Translations under genes and position numbers: made by a program
The notes under the pieces: generated by a model
Database searches by the model: none
Told to the model about the DNA's origin: nothing
What the model saw: only the letters and a program-made list of their open reading frames with translations
Origin: DASPKM01 sp963817075
GTDB lineage: Bacteria > Bacteroidota > Bacteroidia > Chitinophagales > Chitinophagaceae
NCBI GenBank assembly: GCA_963817075.1
Contig: CAWFMT010000003.1
Location: forward strand, 310,001 to 374,000
Reading direction: 5' to 3'
Length of the DNA stretch: 64,000 nucleotides
Shown: one piece after another, positions 8,631 to 16,908 of the stretch
Layout of the letters: the number at the start of each line of letters is the position of its first letter
How positions within the stretch are numbered: position 1 is the first letter of the stretch

Positions 8631-9224
8631 GTGAAGATTTTGGTTTTTGATAATTATGACTCCTTCACCTATAATTTGGTGCACCTGGTGGAAAAGATAA
8701 TACACAGGAAGGTTGACGTATATAGAAACGACGAATTACCCCTGGAAAAAGTGAAGGAGTATGATAAGATCATTCTTTCACCTGGTCCGGGAATACCTGA
8801 AGAGGCAGGCATGCTGTTGCCACTAATCAGAGAATATGCCGCATCAAAATCTATGTTGGGAGTTTGCCTCGGCCATCAGGCAATTGGTGAAGCCTTTGGA
8901 GGAAAGCTGGTTAATCTTAGCACTGTTTTTCATGGAGTAGCAACACCTATAAGAATAGGAGAAGGATCAGGAAAATCAATTAGCGATTCAAGATCAAATT
9001 TGTTCAAGGGTTTGCCTGGGGAATTTGAAGTTGGTAGATACCATAGCTGGATTGTAAGCGATGAATCCTTCCCCGCAGATTTGGAAGTTACAGCCCGGGA
9101 TGAATTTGATTTTATAATGGCAATGCAACACAAAAACCTGGATGTGCAGGGAGTTCAATTTCATCCTGAGAGTGTGCTTACCCCATTGGGTGAAAAGATC
9201 ATGATCAATTGGTTAAATGCTTGA
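8631..9224 (+). CDS. trpG: Anthranilate synthase component II (glutamine amidotransferase)
   Basis: A class I amidotransferase supplying ammonia to TrpE. From the GTG at 8631 the protein starts MKILVFDNYDSFTYNLVH, the standard TrpG N-terminus; a TTG at 8619 would only add four residues. The nucleophile Cys79 lies in GVCLGHQAIG, and the His-Glu pair is in GVQFHPESVLTP. About 197 residues, normal for a stand-alone TrpG (no TrpD fusion). It starts 31 bases after trpE. Confidence 0.95.
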   Translation: MKILVFDNYDSFTYNLVHLVEKIIHRKVDVYRNDELPLEKVKEYDKIILSPGPGIPEEAGMLLPLIREYAASKSMLGVCLGHQAIGEAFGGKLVNLSTVFHGVATPIRIGEGSGKSISDSRSNLFKGLPGEFEVGRYHSWIVSDESFPADLEVTARDEFDFIMAMQHKNLDVQGVQFHPESVLTPLGEKIMINWLNA

Positions 9225-9248
9225 TTTGCTCAAAGTCTTCATGTTTAA

Positions 9249-10241
9249 ATGAAAAAAATTTTACAATATCTGTTCGAGCATAAAACGCTGTCAAGACTGG
9301 AGGCTAAGGAGATACTCAGTGCTATATCAAAAGGCATTTATAACGAATCCGAAGTCACAGCTTTTATTACAGTCTTCCTGATGCGCAGCATTACGATTGA
9401 AGAATTGCAGGGCTTTCAGGATGCACTGCTTGATCTCTGTGTACGTGTTGATCTGAATGGATACCAGGTTATCGATATCGTAGGCACAGGTGGTGATGGA
9501 AAGAATACATTTAATATTTCAACTCTTGCATGTTTCATTGTTGCCGGAGCTGGTCAAAAGGTTGCGAAGCATGGAAATTACGGAGCCACTTCAATAAGCG
9601 GGGCTTCAAATGTAATGGAGCAGTTAGGATATGAATTCAAGAGCGATAATGAACGATTGACAAAGGAGGTAGAGGTAGCTGGGATCTGCTTTTTGCATGC
9701 GCCTATTTTTCATCCTGCCTTAAAAGCCGTTGGCCCCATTCGCAAAAATTTAGGGGTGCGCACCTTTTTCAATATGCTCGGACCAATGGTGAATCCGGCA
9801 TTTCCAAAATTCCAGTTGGTTGGAGTTTACAATCTGGAAATGGCCAGGATCTACAATTATCTGCTTCAACAAACTGATAAGTCCTTTACCATTATACATG
9901 GCCTGGATGGCTATGATGAGATAAGTCTCACAAATGATACGAAAGTGATCACGAACCATGGAGAGAAGATCATGAGTCCTGAAGAACTGGGGAAAAGAAT
10001 GGTATATGCGGCAGATATCCAGGGAGGTAATAGTGTGGAAGAAGCAGCAAAGATCTTTCTTTCAATTTTGAATGGCAATGGTAGTTGGTCGCAGAATGCA
10101 GTTGTCCTTGCCAATGCTGCAATGGGTTTGCATGTGACAGGGAATTATAAAGATTATGAACATGCCTATTCTGCGGCAGTTGAAAGCCTGGAGAGCGGAA
10201 AGGCGTCGTCGGTTTTACAAAAGCTGATTGCGTTGCAATGA
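9249..10241 (+). CDS. trpD: Anthranilate phosphoribosyltransferase
   Basis: 330 residues, transferring phosphoribose from PRPP to anthranilate. The PRPP-binding glycine-rich loop DIVGTGGDGKNTFNIST is at about residues 76-92. KHGNYGATSISGASNVMEQLG, RKNLGVRTFFNMLGPMVNP and HGLDGYDEIS follow in family order. Its stop overlaps the trpC start in an ATGA arrangement (10238-10241), implying translational coupling. Confidence 0.96.
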   Translation: MKKILQYLFEHKTLSRLEAKEILSAISKGIYNESEVTAFITVFLMRSITIEELQGFQDALLDLCVRVDLNGYQVIDIVGTGGDGKNTFNISTLACFIVAGAGQKVAKHGNYGATSISGASNVMEQLGYEFKSDNERLTKEVEVAGICFLHAPIFHPALKAVGPIRKNLGVRTFFNMLGPMVNPAFPKFQLVGVYNLEMARIYNYLLQQTDKSFTIIHGLDGYDEISLTNDTKVITNHGEKIMSPEELGKRMVYAADIQGGNSVEEAAKIFLSILNGNGSWSQNAVVLANAAMGLHVTGNYKDYEHAYSAAVESLESGKASSVLQKLIALQ

Positions 10242-11041
10242 ACAACATATTAGACCATATCATAGACCGCAAAAAAGATGAAGTGCAACAACTTGCATTG
10301 GCATATGATGAAGGCAGAATAAGTTTTGATGAAACAAATCTTTCGCAAGTTCATCGGTCGCTTTCAGGTGCTCTTTTACAGGATGGAAACTCGGGTATCA
10401 TTGCTGAATTCAAAAGGAAGAGTCCAAGTAAAGGGTGGTTCAAACCATCAGGTTTGAATGTTGAGCGTGTTGTAGAAGATTATAATGAAGGGGCTGCAGG
10501 AATATCCGTACTAACTGATGAGTTTTTCTTTGGAGGTAGCCTTGACGACCTTTCCCGCGCCAGAACTGTAACCACTGTTCCATTATTACGAAAGGATTTC
10601 ATAATAGATGAGATTCAAATATTACAGGCCAGGGCGTATGGCGCGGACGTGGTACTTCTTATCGCTGCTTGTCTCAGTCCGGATCAGGTTGCGAAACTTT
10701 CGGCTTATGCAACAAGTATTGGTTTAGAAGTTTTGCTCGAATTGCATGATGAATCGGAATTGGAGCACATCTCTGCTGATACAATTCTTATCGGAATTAA
10801 TAACAGAGACCTCAAAACTTTTGAAGTAGATATCAAAAGGAGTCTTAAAATGGCTGAAAAAATTTCGACAGATAAAATTCTTATTGGGGAAAGCGGAATT
10901 GATTCAATTGATACTATCAGGATCTTCAGGGAGAGTGGATTCAAAGGATTCTTAATCGGAGAAAAATTCATGAAAGAAGAAGATCCAGGAAAGGCATTCA
11001 AAAAATTTCAAACAAGTCTGCAGGAGACTATTTATAAATAA
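10238..11041 (+). CDS. trpC: Indole-3-glycerol-phosphate synthase
   Basis: A 267-residue TIM barrel that cyclises CdRP to indole-3-glycerol phosphate. Visible strands with catalytic residues are IIAEFKRKSPSKGWF (Glu, Lys), VLTDEFFFGGSLDDL, LLRKDFIIDEIQI (Lys), GINNRDLKTFEVD (Asn) and LIGESGI (Glu, Ser). Starts inside the trpD stop (ATGA). Monofunctional; TrpF is the separate next gene. Confidence 0.96.
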   Translation: MNNILDHIIDRKKDEVQQLALAYDEGRISFDETNLSQVHRSLSGALLQDGNSGIIAEFKRKSPSKGWFKPSGLNVERVVEDYNEGAAGISVLTDEFFFGGSLDDLSRARTVTTVPLLRKDFIIDEIQILQARAYGADVVLLIAACLSPDQVAKLSAYATSIGLEVLLELHDESELEHISADTILIGINNRDLKTFEVDIKRSLKMAEKISTDKILIGESGIDSIDTIRIFRESGFKGFLIGEKFMKEEDPGKAFKKFQTSLQETIYK

Positions 11042-11078
11042 CGATTGTAAGCCAGCTTATACACTTAAATGCAAAAAT

Positions 11079-11768
11079 ATGAGCGAGGCAAACTTGAATG
11101 ATCATTCGGCGGATACTCCCAGGGGAAGGGGAAGTCTTCGTATTAAAGTCTGTGGAATGACGGAACCTAATCAGGTTGACCAACTGGCAGATGCAGGAGT
11201 AACTTTTGCGGGATTTATTTTTTATCCAAAATCCCCAAGATATGTACTCAGGCAAATGACCACTTCACAGATAAGGAAAGAGAATAAGTTGAATAAGGTT
11301 GGTGTGTTTGTAAATGCCGGAGCTGATGATGTCCTGCAGCTTGTTGATGAATGCCGGTTGCATATGGTACAGTTGCATGGCGATGAAACTCCAAGATATT
11401 GCGAGAGGATTGCTGATTATGTCTCCGTGGTAAAAGCTTTTCGATTGAGTGAGAATGATAACATTGAATGGATGATCAAGCCATATATGGAGAGCTGTGA
11501 TATGTTCATGTTTGATACGATGGGATCAGGTTATGGAGGAACAGGAAAAAAATTTAACTGGGATCAATTGAAAGATCTTGAGATAGGGAAACCATTTTTT
11601 CTAAGCGGAGGTATAGAGCCGGGCGATGAAAGCCGACTGATCGAATTTTCAAACGAACCCGTTGCAAAGGCACTATTTGCCATCGATATTAATAGCAGGT
11701 TTGAATCAAGTCCGGGAGTGAAGAATATGCAGCTAATCCGAAATTTTGTAGACACATTGAGTACTTGA
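11079..11768 (+). CDS. trpF: Phosphoribosylanthranilate isomerase
   Basis: 229 residues, an Amadori-rearrangement TIM barrel. The catalytic Cys is in IKVCGMTEPNQVDQL. GFIFYPKSPRYV, HMVQLHGDE, the catalytic Asp in MFDTMGSGYGGTGKKFNW and LSGGIEPGD follow. About 22 residues precede the first beta-strand (SEANLNDHSADTPRGRG), so the N-terminus is longer than usual; no other in-frame ATG suits better. Followed by a palindromic repeat element before trpB. Confidence 0.94.
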   Translation: MSEANLNDHSADTPRGRGSLRIKVCGMTEPNQVDQLADAGVTFAGFIFYPKSPRYVLRQMTTSQIRKENKLNKVGVFVNAGADDVLQLVDECRLHMVQLHGDETPRYCERIADYVSVVKAFRLSENDNIEWMIKPYMESCDMFMFDTMGSGYGGTGKKFNWDQLKDLEIGKPFFLSGGIEPGDESRLIEFSNEPVAKALFAIDINSRFESSPGVKNMQLIRNFVDTLST

Positions 11769-11784
11769 ATTAGATATAAAAAGT

Positions 11785-11864
11785 TTAACCGCAAAGACGC
11801 CATTACGAAAGGTTACTCGAAGAATCCTGGCGATACTTTGCGCCTTTGTTCCTTGGTGGTTGAG
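11785..11864. repeat. ~80-bp palindromic intergenic element inside the trp operon
   Basis: Starts TTAACCGCAAAGACGCC and ends CGCCTTTGTTCCTTGGTGG, an imperfect inverted pair. It fills the trpF-trpB gap almost completely and ends 15 bases before the trpB start. It would form a stem in the trp mRNA. Confidence 0.78.
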
Positions 11865-11879
11865 ATTTTAATTGAACAA

Positions 11880-13100
11880 ATGAAGATAAAAGAGACATAT
11901 ACATCCCCTGATGCACATGGTTATTATGGGAAATTCGGTGGAGCCTATATTCCCGAAATGCTGCATAGAAACGTTGAGGAACTGAAATCCAGGTATCTGG
12001 ACGTAATGCAGGAAGCTTCATTCCAGGAGGAATTCAAGGAATTATTGCGGGACTATGTTGGTCGCCCAACTCCATTGTACTTTGCAAAAAGGCTAAGCGA
12101 AAAATTTCAGACAAATATTTTTCTAAAACGGGAAGATCTTTGTCACACTGGCGCTCACAAGATCAATAATACCATTGGCCAGATTTTAATGGCGCAGAAG
12201 CTTGGCAAGAAGAGGATCATCGCTGAAACGGGGGCAGGTCAGCATGGTGTGGCAACTGCTACTGTTTGTGCACTGAAGGGAATTGAATGTATCGTGTACA
12301 TGGGTCAGAAAGATATTGAGCGACAAGCACCCAATGTTGCCAGGATGAAGATGTTGGGTGCAACTGTGATTCCTGCAAATAGTGGGAGCAAAACTTTAAA
12401 GGATGCTACTAATGAGGCAATCAGGGATTGGATCAATAACCCCAATGATACACACTATATAATAGGCAGCGTTGTTGGCCCACATCCATATCCAGATATG
12501 GTTGCAAGATTTCAATCTATTATCAGCGAGGAAATTCGTTGGCAGTTAAAAGATAAAACCGGAGATGAATTACCCTCAATTGTCATGGCTTGTGTTGGTG
12601 GAGGAAGTAATGCAGCCGGGGCTTTTTACCATTATCTGGATGAACAAAATGTTAGATTAATTGCAGTTGAGGCGGCGGGTCAAGGAATAGAAAGTGGATT
12701 TAGTGCTGCTACCACTCAACTTGGTAAGGCTGGGGTACTTCACGGAAGTAAGAGCCTTGTGATGCAAACTGATGATGGGCAAGTAGTCGAACCACATAGC
12801 ATTTCTGCGGGACTTGATTATCCCGGAATTGGTCCCCTTCATGCACATTTATTTCAATCGGGACGGGCTGAATTTCTGAGTGCAACTGATGATCAGGCTT
12901 TGGAAGCAGCATTCCAGTTAGCTAAGTTGGAAGGGATCATTCCCGCGCTGGAATCCGCTCATGCACTCTATGCTTTAAATCAGATTAAGTTGAAAAGTAC
13001 AGATGTGGTGGTGCTCTGCCTTAGCGGAAGAGGGGATAAGGATCTTGCGACGTATATGAAGACGATAGCCGAAGTCGGAGGTCTGAAGTCCGAAGTCTGA
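11880..13100 (+). CDS. trpB: Tryptophan synthase beta chain
   Basis: 406 residues. I chose ATG 11880 (MKIKETYTSPDAHGYYGKFG) over the in-frame ATG at 11838, because the latter translates the repeat element. PLP-binding Lys94 lies in HTGAHKINNTIG. The phosphate-binding GGGSNAAG loop, the AETGAGQHGVATAT segment and the C-terminal CLSGRGDKD are all present. It condenses indole with serine, together with TrpA. Confidence 0.97.
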   Translation: MKIKETYTSPDAHGYYGKFGGAYIPEMLHRNVEELKSRYLDVMQEASFQEEFKELLRDYVGRPTPLYFAKRLSEKFQTNIFLKREDLCHTGAHKINNTIGQILMAQKLGKKRIIAETGAGQHGVATATVCALKGIECIVYMGQKDIERQAPNVARMKMLGATVIPANSGSKTLKDATNEAIRDWINNPNDTHYIIGSVVGPHPYPDMVARFQSIISEEIRWQLKDKTGDELPSIVMACVGGGSNAAGAFYHYLDEQNVRLIAVEAAGQGIESGFSAATTQLGKAGVLHGSKSLVMQTDDGQVVEPHSISAGLDYPGIGPLHAHLFQSGRAEFLSATDDQALEAAFQLAKLEGIIPALESAHALYALNQIKLKSTDVVVLCLSGRGDKDLATYMKTIAEVGGLKSEV

Positions 13101-13135
13101 AGTTGTGACCTCCGACGTCCGACATCAGGCCTCAA
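13075..13135. repeat. Short-phrase intergenic repeat (gaagtccgaagtc type), self-complementary
   Basis: The end of trpB and the gap before trpA hold GAAGTCCGAAGTCTGAAGT followed by GACCTCCGACGTCCGAC, so the two halves can pair into a hairpin. Similar phrases occur at 15256-15300, 16835-16900, 46750-46800, 57260-57355 and 60775-60801. It encodes the last TrpB residues (GGLKSEV), suggesting the repeat has extended the C-terminus. Confidence 0.55.
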
Positions 13136-13147
13136 AAATTCATAGCA

Positions 13148-13918
13148 ATGAACAGGATAGAAAAACTATTTATAGAAAAGCCTGACAAAATACTTAACGT
13201 GTATTTCACAGCTGGATTCCCAGAATTGAATAGCACATTGGAAGTCATGAAGGCATTGCAGGAAAACGGCGCAGATATGATTGAATTGGGAATGCCGTAC
13301 AGTGATCCATTGGCAGACGGCCCGGTTATCCAGGCAAGCAGCACAGTCGCACTGAAAAATGGCATGACCATAAAAAAACTCTTTGAACAATTGAAAAATT
13401 TCAGAAGCTCAGTGAAACTTCCTGCTTTGCTCATGGGATATATGAACCCAATACTTCAATATGGTTTCGAGAAATTTGTTGAGGATGCTGCATCAGTTGG
13501 AATTGATGGATTAATCCTTCCCGATCTTCCAGAGTATGAATATGTATCAGAATACTGCCAGATAATTAAGAAGTATGGACTTGATTTTGTTTTCCTCGTA
13601 ACCCCGGAAACTTCAGAACAAAGGATCAAAAGACTCGACGAACTAAGCAGCGGATTTCTGTATGCTGTTTCCTCATCATCTACTACTGGAAAGAATAAGG
13701 ATATGGATGATGTTTCCCGATATCTTCTTCGATTAAAACAGTTGAAATTGAAGAATAAGATTTTGGTTGGATTTGGTATCAGGGATAAACAAACCTTCAC
13801 AACCGCTTGCGAATCTGCAGACGGGGCAATCATTGGAACAGCATATATCAAAGCGCTAGAGGAAAATAAAAATGTTGAGGTAGCGACCAGGGAATTCTTG
13901 AACTCAATTTTGAATTGA
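13148..13918 (+). CDS. trpA: Tryptophan synthase alpha chain
   Basis: A 256-residue TIM barrel that cleaves indole-3-glycerol phosphate to indole. Catalytic Glu46 and Asp57 are in IELGMPYSDPLADGPVIQ. PDLPEYEYV, FLVTPETSEQRI, YAVSSSSTTG and LVGFGIRDKQT follow. Its stop (TGA 13916-13918) shares one base with the hisH ATG at 13918, so the trp and his genes are physically coupled. Confidence 0.96.
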   Translation: MNRIEKLFIEKPDKILNVYFTAGFPELNSTLEVMKALQENGADMIELGMPYSDPLADGPVIQASSTVALKNGMTIKKLFEQLKNFRSSVKLPALLMGYMNPILQYGFEKFVEDAASVGIDGLILPDLPEYEYVSEYCQIIKKYGLDFVFLVTPETSEQRIKRLDELSSGFLYAVSSSSTTGKNKDMDDVSRYLLRLKQLKLKNKILVGFGIRDKQTFTTACESADGAIIGTAYIKALEENKNVEVATREFLNSILN

Positions 13919-14508
13919 TGGAACTTGTAATTATTAAATACAATGCCGGCAATATTCAATCTGTTCTTTATGCACTTGAGCGTATAGGTGCCTCTGCCAA
14001 GGTTACAGATAATGTTGAAATGATCCGATCTGCTGATAAAGTAATTTTTCCCGGGGTTGGTGAGGCTAGCACTGCAATGAAAAGCCTTCAGCAGAATGGT
14101 TTGGATCTGGTGATCAAAGATCTGAAGCAGCCCGTCCTTGGAATTTGTGTTGGTATGCAATTATTGTGCGATCACTCAGAAGAAAATGGAACAGATTGCC
14201 TTGGAATTATTCCTCTTAGAGTGAGAAAATTTCAAACCGAAGATTCAACTCTCAAGATCCCTCAAATAGGATGGAATAATCTTTACGATCTGAAATCTGA
14301 TCTCTTCATTGGAATACCAGAGAATAGTTATGTCTACAATGTGCATAGCTACTTTGCAGAAGATGGTGATTACACAATTGCAAGATGTGATTATGGAGTG
14401 ACCTATGCCGCTGCAGTAAAGAAGGATAATTTTTATGGATTACAGTTTCATACAGAAAAGAGTGCAATTATCGGAGAAAGGATCCTTCATAATTTCCTTC
14501 AAAAATAG
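13918..14508 (+). CDS. hisH: Imidazole glycerol phosphate synthase, glutamine amidotransferase subunit
   Basis: 196 residues. Starts at ATG 13918 inside the trpA stop codon (TGATG). Class I amidotransferase: nucleophile Cys77 in LGICVGMQLL, oxyanion strand FPGVGEAS, and His/Glu in YGLQFHTEKSA. IPQIGWNNL and YNVHSYFAE are typical of HisH. It supplies ammonia to HisF, encoded two genes downstream. Confidence 0.95.
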   Translation: MELVIIKYNAGNIQSVLYALERIGASAKVTDNVEMIRSADKVIFPGVGEASTAMKSLQQNGLDLVIKDLKQPVLGICVGMQLLCDHSEENGTDCLGIIPLRVRKFQTEDSTLKIPQIGWNNLYDLKSDLFIGIPENSYVYNVHSYFAEDGDYTIARCDYGVTYAAAVKKDNFYGLQFHTEKSAIIGERILHNFLQK

Positions 14509-14532
14509 ATTAGTCAGTAAGCATTGAATTTT

Positions 14533-15255
14533 ATGACGATAATTCCGGCAATAGATATAATAGATGGGAAATGCGTGCGATTGGAAGAAGGTGATTACTC
14601 GAAAATCTCATTGTATAACGATGAACCTCTTGAGGTGGCAAAGAGTTTTGAAGACACTGGGTTGATGCGGCTGCATCTGGTAGACCTTGACGGTGCGAGA
14701 ACAGGATCAGTACGAAACTGGAAAGTGCTGGAACTTTTAGCTGGAAAGACCTCGCTTGTCATCGATTTTGGCGGAGGGATTAAATCTATTAAAGATGTAG
14801 AGATCGTTTTTAATTCCGGAGCAGCAATGGCTACTATCGGTAGTTATGCAGTAAAAAATGAAAATGGTTTTGTTGAATGGTTGGAAAAATTCGGCTCTGC
14901 AAAATTTCTTCTTGGAGCTGACGTAAAAAATGAGAAAATAGCAGTTAATGGATGGCAGGAAACAACTGACATATGGATTTACGATTTTCTTGAGAAGTAT
15001 ACAACCCATGGGATCAAACAGATATTTTGTACTGATGTAAGCAAGGATGGTAAACTTGAAGGACCTTCTATTGAATTATATAAAAACATTATAAAGAAAT
15101 TTCCTGAACTATTTTTTATTGCAAGCGGAGGTGTGAGTTCTTTAAAAGACGTGAACGAATTGGAACAAATTGGTTGCAAAGCTGTGATTATCGGTAAGGC
15201 AATCTATGAAGGAAGGATAACGCTGAAGGATTTAGGAAAGATTTCGAGGGGATGA
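14533..15255 (+). CDS. hisA: Phosphoribosylformimino-5-aminoimidazole carboxamide ribotide isomerase
   Basis: 240 residues from ATG 14533 (MTIIPAIDIIDGKCVRL), preferred over an in-frame TTG at 14524. A TIM barrel with Asp8 in AIDIIDGK, VDLDGARTGS, the phosphate loops FGGGI and ASGGV, and the second-half acid in LLGADVKNEK. Performs the Amadori rearrangement before HisHF. Lies 24 bases after hisH. Confidence 0.95.
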   Translation: MTIIPAIDIIDGKCVRLEEGDYSKISLYNDEPLEVAKSFEDTGLMRLHLVDLDGARTGSVRNWKVLELLAGKTSLVIDFGGGIKSIKDVEIVFNSGAAMATIGSYAVKNENGFVEWLEKFGSAKFLLGADVKNEKIAVNGWQETTDIWIYDFLEKYTTHGIKQIFCTDVSKDGKLEGPSIELYKNIIKKFPELFFIASGGVSSLKDVNELEQIGCKAVIIGKAIYEGRITLKDLGKISRG

Positions 15256-15300
15256 GCAGAAGTTCGAAGTCCGAAGGCGGAGGTCGGAAGTCAGAAAAAA
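15256..15300. repeat. Short-phrase intergenic repeat (gaagtccgaaggcgg type)
   Basis: AGAAGTTCGAAGTCCGAAGG then CGGAGGTCGGAAGTC fills the hisA-lysE gap. Same phrase family as at 13.1, 16.8, 46.8, 57.3 and 60.8 kb. Confidence 0.5.
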
Positions 15301-15309
15301 AATTCAATT

Positions 15310-15939
15310 ATGATAATAGAAAATTTTTGGGTTTTCGCGATAGCGGCGTTGCTCTTGAACCTCACTCCGGGAAATGATATGTTATATGTTGCGGCAAGGA
15401 GTACCAGTCAGGGAATCAAGGCGGGCATAATTTCGTCCTTAGGTATCATGGTCGGATGTATGGTGCATATCCTGGCAGCAGTTGCGGGATTGTCTGCGAT
15501 TATTGCTGAATCAGCCCTGGCATTTGACATCATTAAATATTTAGGGGCTGCTTATTTGATTTATCTGGGTATTCGTTCAATACTTAGTAAGCGGAAATCA
15601 ATAGAATTGAAAACGGGTCTAAAAATAATGTCTTATCAAAAAATTTTCTGGCAGGGGGTTATAACAAATGTGCTGAATCCAAAGGTTGCACTTTTCTTCC
15701 TGGCCTTTCTTCCTCAATTCATTGATATAAGAGCAGGTAATTCCCATTGGCAGATATTATTTCTTGGAACATGGTTCAACCTTGGAGGTACATTAGTAAA
15801 TATCATTGTTGCTTTATTATTTGGAAAAATTAGTAGCTGGCTGACAAGGTCACCCAATTTTGTTCAATGGCAGGAAAGGATCACCGGCTTGGTGTTAATT
15901 GGATTGGGAATCAAGGTAGCTTTAAGTACAAAAAAATAA
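15310..15939 (+). CDS. LysE/RhtB-family amino-acid exporter
   Basis: 209 residues with about six hydrophobic segments. NLTPGNDMLYVAARSTSQG near the N-terminus is the LysE/RhtB signature, followed by the glycine-rich GIISSLGIMVGCMVHILAA. FWQGVITNVLNPKVALFFLA is the conserved middle loop. This family exports amino acids or related metabolites (threonine, homoserine, lysine and others); the substrate here is unknown. Its place between hisA and hisF suggests a link to aromatic amino acid or histidine overflow, but this is inference from position only. Confidence 0.88.
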   Translation: MIIENFWVFAIAALLLNLTPGNDMLYVAARSTSQGIKAGIISSLGIMVGCMVHILAAVAGLSAIIAESALAFDIIKYLGAAYLIYLGIRSILSKRKSIELKTGLKIMSYQKIFWQGVITNVLNPKVALFFLAFLPQFIDIRAGNSHWQILFLGTWFNLGGTLVNIIVALLFGKISSWLTRSPNFVQWQERITGLVLIGLGIKVALSTKK

Positions 15940-15955
15940 GATGTCTTAATATTTT

Positions 15956-16034
15956 TTAACCGCAAAGAAACAAAGGCGCAAGGGAACGCTAAAAGATCCT
16001 GGCAAACCGTGCGTCTTTGCGTCCTTGCGGTTAA
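15956..16034. repeat. ~80-bp palindromic intergenic element between lysE and hisF
   Basis: Starts TTAACCGCAAAGAAACAAAGG and ends CTTTGCGTCCTTGCGGTTAA: clear terminal inverted repeats. Followed by an A/C/T-rich phrase (AAACTCTTCAAACCCTC) up to hisF. It is the second copy inside the trp/his run. Confidence 0.82.
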
Positions 16035-16075
16035 ACTCTTCAAACCCTCAAACTTTCAAACTCTCAAACTTCTTA

Positions 16076-16834
16076 ATGCTCACCAAACGAATCATTCCCT
16101 GTCTCGACATTAAGGATGGCAAGACCGTGAAAGGTACCAATTTTGAAAACTTGCGAGACGCGGGAGATCCTGTGGAATTGGGAGCTTTATATGCAAAAGA
16201 AGGAGCTGATGAATTGGTTTTTCTGGACATTACAGCAACTAATGAGAAAAGAAAGACGCTGAGTGCACTGGTAAACAGAGTATCTCATCATATTAATATT
16301 CCATTTACAGTAGGCGGAGGTATTTCTTCCGTAGAGGATGTAAGCCTTCTGCTTAGCAATGGGGCAGATAAGATTTCAGTAAATACCGCGGCATTCCGTA
16401 ATCCAAATCTCATTGGAAAATTGGCGAATGAATTCGGAAGTCAGTGTGTTGTGCTGGCAATTGACACAAGGATGGAAAACGATGGAGAGTGGTATGTTTA
16501 TTTAAATGGTGGGAGAATAAAGACAGAAGTAAAATGTATTGATTGGGCCAGACAAGGAGTTTCACTTGGTGCGGGAGAAATTCTTCTGACCTCCATGAAT
16601 CATGATGGAACCAGGCAGGGCTTTGCTCTTGATATCACTAAAACATTGGCGACTTCTCTTCCAGTCCCAATAATTGCCTCGGGAGGCGGGGGGTCTCTCG
16701 AACATTTCAAAGATGTTTTTCAGGAAGCAAAAGCTGATGCAGCTCTTGCAGCCAGCATATTTCATTTTAAGGAAATCGCCATTCCGGACTTAAAGCGATA
16801 TTTGAGAGAGCAGGAAATAGCAGTTAGAATATAA
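16076..16834 (+). CDS. hisF: Imidazole glycerol phosphate synthase, cyclase subunit
   Basis: 252 residues from ATG 16076 (MLTKRIIPCLDIKDGKTVKG). An in-frame ATG at 16025 would translate the upstream repeat. Asp11 in CLDIKDGK and the second acid (LAIDTRMEND region) are the catalytic pair. FLDITAT, VGGGISSVEDV, SVNTAAFRNP and IIASGGGGSLEHF are typical. Partner of HisH. Confidence 0.96.
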   Translation: MLTKRIIPCLDIKDGKTVKGTNFENLRDAGDPVELGALYAKEGADELVFLDITATNEKRKTLSALVNRVSHHINIPFTVGGGISSVEDVSLLLSNGADKISVNTAAFRNPNLIGKLANEFGSQCVVLAIDTRMENDGEWYVYLNGGRIKTEVKCIDWARQGVSLGAGEILLTSMNHDGTRQGFALDITKTLATSLPVPIIASGGGGSLEHFKDVFQEAKADAALAASIFHFKEIAIPDLKRYLREQEIAVRI

Positions 16835-16900
16835 AGTCGGAGGTCAGAAACAGAAGTATGAATCTCTAACTCACGACTCACGATTCACGATTTGACACAA
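16835..16900. repeat. Short-phrase intergenic repeats (gtcggaggtcag; actcacgactcacgattcacga)
   Basis: The hisF-hisIE gap holds AGTCGGAGGTCAGAAAC, then ACTCACGACTCACGATTCACG. The second phrase recurs at 19889-19910 and 57330-57350. Confidence 0.45.
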
Positions 16901-16908
16901 ATAAGGCA

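Noticed and set aside
13456..14160. Minus-strand frame of 234 codons across trpA-hisH
   Set aside because: Antisense to two overlapping, well-conserved genes; low-complexity Ser/Ile translation with no motif.
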